DNA of 64,000 nt. Origin: Lottia gigantea (taxonomy: Eukaryota > Mollusca > Gastropoda > Lottiidae). A program made the position numbers and the translations under genes. How positions within the stretch are numbered: the first letter of the stretch is position 1; each line of letters starts with the position of its first letter. The stretch is taken from positions 890,806-954,805 of the forward strand of contig NW_008709716.1 of NCBI RefSeq assembly GCF_000327385.1, given 5' to 3'. Positions 33,700-45,643 of the stretch are shown in pieces. The notes beneath the pieces were generated by a model. The model saw only the letters and a program-made list of their open reading frames with translations. It did not search any database and was not told the DNA's origin.

Positions 33700-35500
33700 A
33701 GTGGTAGTAAGAAATGATCAATGTATTCTGACACTGCTGAGACTCACTACCACAGTCAGTTATAATCGGGCGACTTTTAGGAATTCTATTAGGGATAAAC
33801 CACTCCTTGGTAGGATTCCTATGGGTCTTAGGCAAAGTGTATAAATGTTTCCCAAGACAATCAGGTTGGCAAACAGATAGTCATATTGTTTCTGGTTGAG
33901 ATAATTTGGTTTGACTAAATTTCCCAAGAATATTGTTAATCATATTAGCAGTTATAAAATGGTTCCAGCAAAATGGCATAATGTTTAGGATTATTCAGTT
34001 GACTCACTGCTTCTAAAATGTAATCCTTCCTATTCAGAATGACACATGAACCTTGTCAATGCTATCGTCTTTCTTAAGTAAGTTTAACGCTTCACTTTCT
34101 AGGTTTCTCGTTCATTATGTAAAGATTTGCTGCTGGCTATTCATACTTGCAATTACTTTCAATATTTCAGGATAGATGGCGTCCTGGGGTGGTTTCCACT
34201 TGGATTTAGAAATAAACTTTGTTCTAGCACTCATGTGGAGGGTGGTTTAAAAAATATATATTTGCAGCTGAGTTTACGTTGAAATCGTTCCATAGATGTT
34301 CGAAGATAATCAAGGTTGGCTACCTTCAGTGTCGGAATAAACTTAAGTTCATGGTCTAAGATTGAATGCTGAAGGGTTGTGAGAATTTTGTGGCTCAAGT
34401 TAACTACAGTTGTGTTCTAACGATAGCCTCTCGGTATTTTTATCCCTAGTTTAAAGACTTACTCGATGCTTGAAGATGGCGTATCCAAAACAAATAATTG
34501 CTGTTTCCCGAGACCAATGAAGATTTTCTGGTCCGAATTCTTCTTCGTAGGGTTGTTTGCGTCGTTGGTATTGGAATTTATCATCATTTTGTTGAGGGTC
34601 TTGAGATTCTGTTAGAGACAGGTACACATGTGAAGATGATCTTGGAGTTAGGGAAGGTTTGGCGATTAATTTCTGGGCTAGATTGAATGAGATCTTTGCT
34701 AACTGGTCGCGGTTGTTGAGGCCTACAGCAGAATGACGGTAGCTGGTTTGGGATCAGAGAGATTCAAGGATTGACTGGATTTGGGCACCAGGGTACGCAT
34801 GTATTTCGGTGTCTGAAGTAGTTTTGTCAATTCGGCTCAGGTAGAGAATCCAATAATTAAGGTAGAGCAGGTATATTCCATGATGATTTGTCCATGGTTT
34901 GGTGATATAAGTGTTAGGTAGCGGATATGATGGTTGTCGTCGTGATTGGTACTGGTTTGGTAGTCTTTAGAAATGCAGCATTGGGTACGGACTGAGATCT
35001 GGTTTGAGGAGGGTCACATGGTGAAGATTCAGATGGAGGAGTATAGCCTCTGGGACTATGTTATGGACATATTATGAGCCTATCAGTTTGAGGATATCAA
35101 AACTTTGACTTTAACTTTCTTTGACTTTGGAACTTTCTAGACCATAAACTTTTCACAGGAAAAGGAAGTAGACTTTCCAGCAAACAAATATTTAAACAAT
35201 ACTAGATTAACCAGCCTCTAATGGAGGTTAGAAGTCTGTTATGTTGGTTATAATGCCCAGTAGTGATGTTTGTCAGCTTTGACTATTGATTCACTATTAA
35301 AGATGCATACTTGAACTAACAAGGAGGAAGGGGTATCTGAAAGAGAAAAGAGAATAGGATGCCTCTCTACGTGAACATTTACCTACGTCTGGCGGACTAG
35401 GAGTTGGTGAATTTCGGGCTCGTTTAGGGGTTTGGTTCGATAGGGTGGTGACTCTAGTTGATGTGGGTGTATGTTGATCAATATCCATTTCAGTTGGTTG
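33700..35500 (-). mobile_element. Penelope-like element (PLE), with an upstream coding region
   Basis: On the minus strand at 33.7-34.4 kb lies the N-terminal half of a Penelope-type reverse transcriptase. It holds VVNLSHKILTTLQHSILDHE, LKFIPTLK, the 'VILNRKDYILEAVSQLNN' tract and RPIITDCGSESQQ, in family order. Upstream on the same strand (34.45-35.5 kb) is a second, protein-like region with GLNNRDQLAKISFNLAQK, DDKFQYQRRKQPYEEEFGPE and, farther up, TPKRARNSPTPSPPDVG. It was not matched to a family and may be an ORF1. The copy is broken and its catalytic core and GIY-YIG part are missing here. Confidence 0.6.
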
Positions 35501-37289
35501 GGATATGGTTACTCTGGCCTTGGTTTCGTTGATGGTTTGCTAAAATTTGGTGATTACAGAGGCTGCGTCACCTTAGAGAGCCATGTCCGATTGAGGGATC
35601 TAATATTCCCATCTATAGCTGATGGTTTATCATTGCTGGGCGGATAAAATGATCAAACTCAGAGACTTTGCGTTTGAAGGTAAACGTTGGTTGACCTTGC
35701 TACTAGAAGGTAAGGATTGCCAAATGATGAAGACACTGCAAAACTTGGAAGAACCCCTTCACAAATGGTTCTTTCTCTTCATGAGTGGTTGGCGTCGGTG
35801 GGCTGGTGGTCGTTTCTGTTGTTGGTTAGGTCCGTAGTTATCTCTGTGTGGGTAGGCTGTTGGTATGTCGGCGATGGAGTGGGATATAACTAGTTATACA
35901 GGACCGTTGTAGTGTACGTGAGGTTGGTTTGGTTGACGATTAGTGTTACGATGTCTGGCTTCTTGGTGTGGTTGTTTCTAGTTGCGGAGCATAATGAAAA
36001 TGAATCGGCATTCCGATGTTCCAAATATTTCTAAAGCTATCATGCTCTAATTAGGCTGAAATGAATTATCAAAAAAATATTAAGACTGGATGTCCGTCAT
36101 ATTTAATAATTAGTCGCCATATTTGCATGCGGTCAATGATCAATTGAGAGAGCACCAGCTCGATCAAGTTATGTTCCTTGAACGACGCCTATCGGCTACT
36201 CTGTTTTGGAAGATTACCGACCCGACACCCAGCTGATTCAGAGTACCAACAAGCACGAGAATGCAGTAGGAGCAAGAGCACACGAAAGAAAACCAACGAC
36301 ATACCACTCACCATACAGAATGTTTTGTGCTCTCTCCCACTAGTCTATTTTTTGTTGGGGTTGTTGCTACACTACAAAATTTGTGGAGATAATATTCACA
36401 CTTCTTATAATATCTTATGATGTCATGGTGACATATACATATTTTTTGTAAACAGGGTGAATATTGTAGATCTTTTTATTAGGCCTATGGGCTTATACAA
36501 ATTAAATAGGGCATATCGAAGGATTTCACAATATCTTTCGTGTCGAATGGCTGTATTTGAGCTGTTTTATTATGCTACCCGGCCTATCGAATACCAATTT
36601 TTGCTAACAAGTAAAGTTGTGTTTTCAACATCCTACAGTAACACATCTTAAGTCATGCACTTTTAAAATTTTATTTGAGCATAGTTTGTAGTCGCATAGT
36701 ACATAGTAGTGCAGTAACTTTGGCCTTATACTTTTACGTCGAATCAAACTCGGCCGTTACATTAGTTCAGGAAAGTGGAAAATTACATATAGCAATGTTT
36801 ACCAATAATTTTCGAAGAAAAATACATTTATAAACTAGAAATATCATTTGAAGTACGTCGACTTCCTTATAGATATCTAGACTATGATTGATTCGGCATG
36901 TGATTGAAAGACTGTTCATTACAAACGTTGTCAGCATATATAACTGTAAGTATAGATTTTTGGACAATAAATGAAATAATTATGTGGACAGATCTACAAT
37001 ATTTTAAACGAACATTTTGCTATGGACGTGTGATTTTATTTAATTTCAAAATAAAGGTGTATGTTTGGATTCTGGGAGAGAAACTGCAAGCTACCAGTAC
37101 TAAAAGCAATATACCTATAGGGCTTCATTTTGATTTTATACGTTTGAGCAAGAAAAATTATTTCTGTCAACGGCCGTTATAAAAAAAAAGACCAAGGGTA
37201 ATAACGCTTGTCTTTGACCAATACTTTTGACTTTGATCTTTCCCAGATTATCTGCACCGATTTACAACTGGATCGACTAGAAATAGACT
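35500..37289. other. No gene recognised; 5' region of the TRIM-like gene
   Basis: At 35.5-36.0 kb GT-rich sequence continues the composition of the PLE upstream region. Later sequence is AT-rich. A leader exon ending at about 37295 (CTGTGGAAT then GTAAGT) and a short intron to 37363 (ending ACATTTTCAG) precede the start codon at 37371. Confidence 0.4.
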
Positions 37290-37370
37290 GTGGAATGTAA
37301 GTATATACTAGGTAGGCGACTTTCTTTCAGTGGGATCCTAATAAATTGCTGTTACATTTTCAGACCAATA

Positions 37371-39185
37371 ATGAACTCATCACAAAAGTTTGAAGAGGAG
37401 TTCTTAAGTTGTGGCATTTGCTATGACATTTTTAAAGAACCAAAAGTTCTTCCATGCCTGCACACATTTTGTCTAACCTGTTTAACATCTTATATCTCGA
37501 CAACCAGAATCCTCGACAACAGAACTGGATTTCTTTGTCCAACATGTAGAGAGCTTATCCATCCACCACGACCTTCAGACAGCCATTGGGCAAAACAATT
37601 TAGAGATAATTTCTACGTGAAAAATCTGATAGATGCTAATTCTAATCAACAAGTTCCAGGATCAGTCGCAAACCAGAAGCTATGTGAGTCTCATAATTCT
37701 CCTTTACAGCTATATTGTGTAGATTGTGATAAAATAGTATGTGTACAGTGCTCAGTTGTGTCGCATCGAACATGTCGTCAAATCATACCCGTTGAAGTAA
37801 TAGCCACAGAGAAACGAGCAGAACTTATGACCTACCAGTCATCACTTCAAAATCAAATATCGAAGATTGCTGATAGTTTAACAGAAGCTGAGAGAGAGCA
37901 ACAAAATCTTGAGTTTCAAAAGGGTGTATTGAGTATATCGATAAAAAAGAAGGGAGAGGAAATGTCTAAACTCGTGGCTCTTGAAACAGCTGCCACACTT
38001 TCACGCCTTGACGGAGCAATTAGTGCTAGTCAAGTTGAACTACAAACCGATGTCGACCACAAACAGACTCTAATGACAAAATTGGGTGATGTTTCAAATT
38101 CTATTGTTAAACTTATAAATACGCCAGATTCCTATATTTTTGATAATTTTGATTCTGTTCTGAAAGATCGTGAAACTGTTTTGGAGGAGTTACCTAAAAA
38201 GATTGAAATTCCCGTGTTTCAAACAGAATTTAAGGAAAGTATTTGTCCATCCTCTATTATAGGGGAAATAATTAAAATGTCAAACATGCGTACCTTATGT
38301 AAGTTCTCAATGTATGTCCCGGTGCCATCCGTCGCTCAGGCAAAACTGCTATCTGAAGAGTCACCATTTATTAAGAAATACAAATCCCTGAAAATTATCT
38401 CAGAAATAAGTTCCAAAACTAAAAATGATAATTGTAAAGCAAGTTTTAGAGATATATGTGTAGTATCTGGTAATATTATAGTTGTTACTGATTACGCCAA
38501 TAAGAAAATCAAGTCCTTTTATAGACACGGAACATCATTTAAAGAAAGTGCATCGGCTGTACCAGCTGCTCCTCACAGCATTGTTAAAATTGGTAGTACC
38601 GATATCCAAATCGCGGTTACTTTACCTGCAGCCAAACAAATTGCTATTGCTACCATATCCCCCGCTGTAATAATAGACAAACTTATAAAAACAACTAAAA
38701 AGTTTTGGGGAATCACCACAATAGGGGCTACCAGTTTCGCAGTATCGACGTGTTCCGGGTCGGAACCAGGATTAATAGTAATCATGGATACAGATGGCAA
38801 TGAATTGAAGACCTTGTCCAATTCTAGGCGTTATACATCTAACCCCCTGTATCTCACCACACTTTCCTCTGGAAATCTCGTAGTTTCTGATTGTACTATA
38901 GGGCGTATAGTAAAATTACGACCCAATGGCGAGGTGTTATCTGTAAACGACAGATTCAACAATATTCTAATATCACCAATGGGTATATGTATAGATCAGA
39001 ATGATTGTTTGATTGTAGCGGATAACAGACACCTGACTATACTGAATGAGGCTGGCCAAGTGAAGAAGCAAATGGATCTCAATTTGCCCAAAGGTCAAAA
39101 ATCTCGAAGTGTGTATGTATCAGATGAAGATAAAGTCTATATTATAACAGAAAACAATCAAATATTGTTGTATACGCCATTTTGA
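37371..39185 (+). CDS. TRIM-like RING/B-box/coiled-coil/NHL-type protein
   Basis: 604 aa with no intron in the coding region. ATG at 37371 is chosen because it follows a probable splice acceptor seven bases upstream and starts just before the RING. A C3HC4 RING occupies residues 14-59 (CGICYDIF, LPCLHTFCLTCL, CPTCR). One B-box lies at about 105-132 (CESHNSPLQLYCVDCDKIVC, CSVVSHRTC). A coiled coil at about 145-250 is rich in E, K and Q. The C-terminal 300 residues contain repeated strands such as GNIIVVTDYANKKIKSF and GNLVVSDCTIGRIVKL, which look like NHL/beta-propeller blades. Such proteins are E3 ubiquitin ligases. They are greatly expanded in molluscs, often as single-exon copies, and are linked to immunity there. 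The substrate is unknown. Confidence 0.92.
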   Translation: MNSSQKFEEEFLSCGICYDIFKEPKVLPCLHTFCLTCLTSYISTTRILDNRTGFLCPTCRELIHPPRPSDSHWAKQFRDNFYVKNLIDANSNQQVPGSVANQKLCESHNSPLQLYCVDCDKIVCVQCSVVSHRTCRQIIPVEVIATEKRAELMTYQSSLQNQISKIADSLTEAEREQQNLEFQKGVLSISIKKKGEEMSKLVALETAATLSRLDGAISASQVELQTDVDHKQTLMTKLGDVSNSIVKLINTPDSYIFDNFDSVLKDRETVLEELPKKIEIPVFQTEFKESICPSSIIGEIIKMSNMRTLCKFSMYVPVPSVAQAKLLSEESPFIKKYKSLKIISEISSKTKNDNCKASFRDICVVSGNIIVVTDYANKKIKSFYRHGTSFKESASAVPAAPHSIVKIGSTDIQIAVTLPAAKQIAIATISPAVIIDKLIKTTKKFWGITTIGATSFAVSTCSGSEPGLIVIMDTDGNELKTLSNSRRYTSNPLYLTTLSSGNLVVSDCTIGRIVKLRPNGEVLSVNDRFNNILISPMGICIDQNDCLIVADNRHLTILNEAGQVKKQMDLNLPKGQKSRSVYVSDEDKVYIITENNQILLYTPF

Positions 39186-39560
39186 AAGTATACATATCAA
39201 TATAAGATGTACATAAACAAAAATCTTGCCTTATGCTTGTTTGAATTATTTTTAGCTTCAATAGTTATCCCAATTTTAAAATATATATTTTACTTATACC
39301 TTATATGGAAAACCCACAATATAAGTATTAAGCCCTATTTATCCACCTGAGATTAATAGTGTGTAGAATTTATTTCAATTGTACAACCTGTGTTTTTCTA
39401 TTTCTGTCATGTATTACTACATTGAGTGAGGTCAAGACTAAGTGTTTATAGTGTTGGATTTGTGCATAAGTGTAGCACTAGTGTATCTAACTCGAACCCT
39501 TTGACCTCGATGCAAAGTGTTGCATGGTGACATATTGTGACACTATTTTTAATATAGTGG
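39186..39560. other. 3' flank of the TRIM-like gene, nothing recognised
   Basis: AT-rich sequence. It includes AGTGTAGCACTAGTGT-type words related to the next element. Confidence 0.4.
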
Positions 39561-39564
39561 TACT

Positions 39565-39715
39565 CTAGTGTTCCACTAATCCCAACTCAGCGTTTCAAAA
39601 CACTGGCTTAGCATGCGTTTCCATATCCCTTTTATACTAACCCTTAGAGGTTTACACGATGCAGAGCTCAAGATGACATAAGTGTAATTTACTCTAACGC
39701 TGGGTTGGAACACTG
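39565..39715. mobile_element. Small inverted-repeat element
   Basis: AGTGTTCCACTAATCCCAAC (with TCAGCGTT after it) at the left and AACGCTGGGTTGGAACACT at the right are imperfect inverses about 150 bp apart. No reading frame. A MITE is the simplest reading. Confidence 0.45.
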
Positions 39716-39723
39716 TCATTTTG

Positions 39724-39965
39724 TGTCAGTGGAATAGCTCAGTCGGTAGCGAGTTGTATTGTCGTCTGCTAGGCTATTAGGTACCGTGTGTTCGAATCCT
39801 TCTCAGAAAAAGAAGAAAGATTCTGATGCCTGTGCTTTCGAGAGTCGGTTCGGTGTCGGCTCTCACCCCCTAATTCCTAATACTAAGTCTTACACTCAGT
39901 TCTGACCTCAATCATTGTGAAGAACATGATACGATGGCTAACATAATGTGGATAACGTGGATAAT
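39724..39965 (+). mobile_element. tRNA-derived SINE
   Basis: An RNA polymerase III A box, TAGCTCAGTCGGTAG (from 39734), and a B box, GTGTTCGAATCC (39787-39798), sit at tRNA spacing. The 5' and 3' strands do not form a proper acceptor stem, so this is not a functional tRNA. A tRNA-unrelated body follows, with GCCTGTGCTTTCGAGAGTCGG, and the tail carries GTGGATAA repeats near 39.95 kb. Confidence 0.75.
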
Positions 39966-39989
39966 GATGACATATTACTGATTTGTTTT

Positions 39990-40128
39990 AATTATTAGGC
40001 ATTTGTTTTACATCTATTAAGTATTTGTTTTGTATTATAAGCTTTTGTTTTACATATTAAGTATTTGTTTTACATAAAAGGCATTTGTTTAATAAGTATT
40101 TGTTTTGAATAATAGGCATTTGTTTAGT
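39990..40128. repeat. Short degenerate tandem repeat
   Basis: AAGTATTTGTTTTACAT-like and GGCATTTGTTT-like units of about 20 bp, around six copies. Confidence 0.6.
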
Positions 40129-40834
40129 TTATAAAACACACGAGTTGCCGAATACGTATTGAGACATCTTGGTGGACAAGATTTACAAGCGTCCTTTCCC
40201 AGCTGTCCACCGTTGGCACCCCAAGTCGTTACAATTAGTCGTAATCGCCAGTCGCATTTTATTCACCAGTCGTCGTCGGTTTTTTTCCAACTAGTTGAAA
40301 ACCCTTATGCAAGTAATTGTAGAATAAACATGGTGTTTTTTACTTTTTGTTGCATATCTTTCTGGAAAGTTAAGTTTAAGGGTCCTCAAGAGAAGGTGTC
40401 CTTTACTGATTTTGAATCAACAATCAAGCTTTTATCATGCAGGGAATATATAGTATTGAACTATTAGTTCCATTTTGCATCATAAATTAAATGCTTATCC
40501 TTAAAAGCACCAAGTTCCTTTATTGAACAGATGAATACATTCAAGTATGGAAACTATTATGCATATATATTCAACCCTCTAACCAACCCTCCAAAATGGT
40601 GCAACTGTCCCTTTAAACTGGTTTCACAAATTTTAATTATGTTGCCTTTCGTGTTGCTTCTGCTTAACCTATTGGACACTCCCCACCAATGGTGGACTAT
40701 TGTCGGGATGAAACAACATGCAACATGACTAGTGATTATGGATCGTATTTTTATTTTATAATCCTTAAGCGGCCGAGATCGCGTTGATCGTTGAAAGTTA
40801 TGGACAGATAACTCCATTGTTTTGGCTTTCTTCA

Positions 40835-43800
40835 ATGGCTCTGAGTAAAGAGGACAAACAGCAATCCGGCTGCTTGCATAATTCGGACTCAATTATTGCG
40901 TCTTCGAAACCGAATCGAGGGTTCATTTTGAATTTTATAGACGGACATATTAAAGAAATACAGGTATGAGTAAAGATAATTATATGCATTAACCTTATCG
41001 ATTCTGCGTTAATCTATAAATAGTTTCTTACTACAGACAACAGCCAAAGTGTAGCCTATAATAAAAAAAAACAGCCGTAGTATATAGACTCATTCCACTA
41101 ATTCATTTGCCATCTCTTTCCATGATAAACGAAATTCAACCTCTACAACTTCTTTCAGAAATCTCGTTGAAAGCTTTCCAATGAATGAAAGCCTGACCAA
41201 TCTGTAATGTCTAAAAAAATGAATATTATGATGACCATAAAAATTTTGAGCTACTAAAATTGAAAGTAGACTACTACCGGTTATACTCATCCGTCCACTA
41301 GAGTTTGACACTTCACAAAACGACTATTTTTAGAACTATTCTTCCGCCTTTAGGTCTCTCATTATCTCACCAAATCTTAAAGATAATGCAATTTTAGAAA
41401 TTAAATTCCAAATTTAGACCATAAATTACTCATAAATAGGCATGCAAAAACCCTAAGAGGGAGAGAGGAGGAAGACTTCTAAAAATAGAATCCTATATGA
41501 GACCAAATATAAGAAACATGAACACTTACTGTAATTAAAGAGTTTATTAAAATGCAAACAACCGTAATTGAAATGACAACATATTTGGATGGTAGACTTA
41601 TTAGTTCAAATTATGAATAGAATGACAATAATGATAACTAGAACATAGCCATAATAACTAGAACATAACCATAGCAACTATAACATAGCCACAATAACTA
41701 GAACGTAGCCATGATAACTAGAACATAGCCATGATAACTAGAACATAGCCATGATAACTAGAACATAGCCATAATAACTAGAACATAGCCATGATAACTA
41801 GAACATAGCCATAATAACTAGAACATAGTCATGATAACTAGAACATAGTCATGATAACTAGAACATAGCCATACTAACTAAAACGTAGCCATGATAACTA
41901 GAACATAGTCATGATAACTATAACTAGAACATAATCATGATAAATAGAACATAACCATGATAAATAGAACATATCCATGATAACTAGAACATAGCCATGA
42001 TAACTAGAACATAGTAATGATAACTAGAACATAGTAATGATAACTATAACTAGAACATAACCATGATAAATAGCACATATCCATGATAACGAGAACATAT
42101 CCATGATAAAGAGAACATATCCATGATAACTAGAACATAGTCATGATAACTAAAACATAGTCATACTAACTAGAGCATATCCATGATAACTAGAACATAG
42201 TCATAATAACTAAAATAAAACCATGATAACTATAACTAGAACATAATCATGATAAATGGAACATAACCATGATAAATAGAACATATCCATGATAAATAGA
42301 ACATAGTCATGATAACTAGAACATAGTCATACTAACTAGAGCGTAGCCATGATAACTAGAACATAGTCATGATAACTAGAACATAGCAATGATAACTATA
42401 ACTAGAACATAAACATGATAAATAGAACATAACCATGATAAATAGCACATATCCATGATAACTAAAACATATCCATGATAAATAGAACATATCCATGATA
42501 ACTAGAACATAGTCATATTAACTAGAACACAGCAATGATAAATAGAACATAATCATGATAAAAAGAACATAAACATGATAATTAGAACACAGCCATAATA
42601 ACTGGAACATAGCCATAATAAATAGAACACAGCAATGATAAATAGAACATATCCACGATAAGTAGAACATAAACATGCTAATTAGAACACAGCCATGATA
42701 ACTGGAACATAGCCATACTAACTAGAACGTAGCTATGAGTCGTAAACATCAGTTTTTGTAGATTCTACCTCACATTACAAAATCAGCCACAACGATAGGG
42801 TCCGGTAGTATATATTTACGATTTATGATGTTGATACTGGGATGTCAATAAGTATATACATGTAGTATATTATATGCTATATTTTTAGTGGATGCTGTAT
42901 GGTGTTGGAGCAATCGCTGCTGTTTTAATTATCAGAGACATTTACGCTGTAAGTTTTTTGTGTACCAGGGTTATATTTATTTTTTTTTTTTTGGGAGGTC
43001 TATTCTAAATATAGACCTTTGCAATAATGAACTTAGCTTATCTATTTCTGATGCTGTATCATAAATCAACATAATCCAGTGGGTTACTTCGATAAATTGA
43101 TTGACTCTTTTTCAATAGCTCTAGCTCTTTTTTTCATTGTCGGAAACCAGCAATTAAAAATGATTGAACGGTAATGTAGTTAATTATATTCGTGACAACC
43201 GAGATGGGTGTAATTTTACAAATCTCGGTAGCCTAATACAACTTGCTGGTAATATGTAGCTTATGTTCTGAATGTCCTGATCAAACAATTCACTTTCGAT
43301 GCTTAAACAAATTCGTCTATATGTAATTTTTTATTTAAACTGTTTAAAGACCATTTTACTTAAGTTTAAACAGTTCAAGAAAGCGTCAGAGATCCCAGAC
43401 CTATTTATCAGAAAGAATGTAACTCTTCAAGGAAAAGTTATTTCCGTACGTGCTGAAGATGATATTTCTGGTAAAATTCCCGTTCTTTTAACAAAACACC
43501 AACAGTTGCTGAGAACACCTTCATTTTTAAAGAAAGATGCCAACGGTAAGTATTTAATTCTTGATCAGTAATATGCGCTTAAATTTATATTCATATTGTT
43601 TTTCTGATTGATAAAATAAAAATAGTTTAAAGCAAATGTGATGTTCATTTGGATAGTTTTGGAAAGATGGTTTGGATGATTTGTTTTGGCATCATATATA
43701 TGGACCGATAAAAGAAGCTGAACCAAACGCATGAAAGGACGTGCAAGTGTTATCAACAAATCATCTTAAAATGCTTCTCAACTCTGAACTGCGATATAAT

Positions 43801-44497
43801 TTTATTTCAGAATTGAATTATTTACCAGTTGTATTGGCCGGTATATGCTCCTCTCCGTCAGTATTATCGTGGTTAGATATTCATGTTAAACATCAGCATA
43901 TTTGGTTTAAAATGTTAGAGAGAGGTGATGGAAGGATTGATTCTGTGGTCTCTTTTCGAAAGGTATAGATAATATGATGAAGATTCTATTAGTATTTGTA
44001 TTTTTTTCTTAATTCGGTCCAAAGTTGACCAACACGTTATGTTAATGGCCAAGCTTTTTGTCAAACGGTTAGAGATCTCTAGCTATAACAAGAGACCATT
44101 TTCAATCCATCCCTTGAGCATTGAAAACTATGGCAAGTTCGGCAATCATCATAGCAATAGATAAAGCTCTGCTATGGCGCTGACTGGCGATGCGTGGTAT
44201 TGTTTTAAGATTTCACTTTATTGAACTCCCCTTATGACGTTTTATTGATAGGGATGGAGGAAAGTAAGAATTAACGAAGAACTCATCAAAAAGGGAATAG
44301 GGCAAGTTTATCATTATGATAAGTTACCACTCAATAAACCCTTTGAGAGCTTTATTTTAAAACTTCTGAAACTAGAGAGTCATGCTGTTCACCGCGGTAC
44401 TGGCATGTGGAAAGAGGATCTACCGGATTACTGGACAAGAATATCAAAATGGTGCAAGTCTCAATGTCATCGAATGTTCAAGAAAAGGAAAAGGTGA
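40835..44497 (+). CDS. C3orf33-family membrane-anchored protein
   Basis: Five exons: 40835-40963, 42889-42948, 43374-43545, 43811-43962 and 44252-44497. They join in phase to give 252 aa (human C3orf33 has about 294). Exon 1 carries KPNRGFILNFIDGHIKEIQ. Exon 2 encodes one transmembrane helix (YGVGAIAAVLIIRDIYA). Exon 3 has the family hallmark SEIPDLFIRKNVTLQGKV, which parallels human SDIPVEFIRRNVKLRGRL. Exons 4-5 continue an SNase-like/OB fold (GICSSPSVLSWLDIHVK, then WRKVRINEELIKKGIGQVYH) and a basic end with GTGMWKED. Human C3orf33 is poorly characterised. The order membrane helix then nuclease-like fold is conserved; activity is unproven. An AATAAATAAA signal lies near 44717. Alternative upstream ATG at 40784 is less likely. 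Confidence 0.87.
40964..42888 (+). other. Intron 1 of the C3orf33-like gene
   Basis: 1.9-kb intron, mostly filled by a minisatellite. Confidence 0.75.
41629..42735 (+). repeat. 20-bp minisatellite, about 50 copies
   Basis: The unit is GATAACTAGAACATAGCCAT, with variants (AATAGAACATATCCATGAT, AGTCATGATAAC) and occasional 26-bp units containing an extra TATAAC. Variant blocks recur in the same order more than once, which suggests higher-order duplication. It spans 1.1 kb of intron 1 and has no coding content. Confidence 0.95.
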
Positions 44498-44713
44498 TCA
44501 TACATAGTGACCTTGCTCCGTCTTGCTCTACTTATGTTTGCTGAACAATTTCTACTGACTTGGCTAAATGGAGCTTGGAAAAACGGTGTCTTTAATCCTT
44601 CGACTACTCAGACAGTCCGGCAACTTATTTTGAGGTTTGATATTCGGGAATATATTAATGACACTAGTTGCAATAAAAAGTTAAAATGTTCTTATCAGGG
44701 ATGATGAAACAAA

Positions 44714-44728
44714 ACAATAAATAAATCT
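44714..44728 (+). promoter_or_regulatory. Polyadenylation signal of the C3orf33-like gene
   Basis: Overlapping AATAAATAAA about 220 bp after the stop codon at 44495-44497. Confidence 0.55.
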
Positions 44729-45643
44729 TTCCATTTTTCAATGTTGAATATTGTGACTATTTCTATCATAAGCCTTTTAAGGTTTAGAGTTTCACCGACG
44801 GGCTGTGGGCACACGAGGAGACAAAAATCTCAAGTCGGATCATGCAATTGAAAGGGAAGTGAAAAGTCTTCCCACTGATTTTAATTTTTAATAATTTAAT
44901 TTCCTCAGTCCGAACGCTCGAGGGCTTTTCCCTGTCAGCCCTTCTGACCTGCTTCGCTCAGTCACTGTCAGGGGGAATGTTGATTAAAACAATCTGAGGG
45001 TATCAGTATCAGAAAAATTCCCTATTTGAGTAATTGTTTAACTCAACATTTCTATCAAAAACACAACATGAAACATTTGCAAATGAATTTATTTGAAAAA
45101 CTGAGGGATCTCGAAAGTGAAATGTTTTCGTCAAAAGGATAGGGCCTAACCTTATCTAGAAAATTTATAAACCAACCTTTTTTTCATGCGATTTCTGAAA
45201 ATGGTGTCATTGTCAATGTTCAGTAGACCTGGAAATAAATAAATGTAGTTTCATGAATCTTTTATTGGTTTACGTAACCATTAGCGATAAGATATAAATT
45301 TTTGGTGGTGACAATGAAGCCAAACTTGTTCTATGCGAAATTATTGATCGACAGTCTGGAAGGAAGAGTGGGGTGGGATGAGGTTACAGTTAATAAAATT
45401 AGCCTATTTTTATTTATAGATAGTGTGGACTTTCCACATGTCCAAAATATGGACTCCGTGTAGTTTATTTTAGATCTTGATAAGAGGATGTAACAAACAA
45501 AACTGATTTAAAAGTCTACGTCACAGTAGGAGGAGTTGTCACGAGATACTATTGTCAACAAACCGATAGTGAACAGCTGTTCAATCGGGCCAGATCTACT
45601 CAATCCTTACTTTGTCGTTTTTGGTGAATGTGAAAAGGTGATC
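44729..45643. other. Intergenic; promoter side of the RNase T2 gene
   Basis: No gene recognised. A GC-richer patch at 44.78-44.99 kb (CCGAACGCTCGAGGGC) has no clear identity. Confidence 0.4.

Noticed and set aside
39728-39805. A functional tRNA gene
   Set aside because: A and B boxes are present but the acceptor stem does not pair and a SINE body follows.
41629-42735. CRISPR-like array
   Set aside because: Units are contiguous 20-mers with no unique spacers, in an intron of a eukaryotic gene.
44507-44704. Open frame after the C3orf33-like stop codon
   Set aside because: It lies in the 3' UTR, before the AATAAA signal, and shows no homology.
45536-45643. Upstream extension of the RNase T2 frame
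   Set aside because: There is no ATG in it, and the signal peptide begins at the ATG at 45644.
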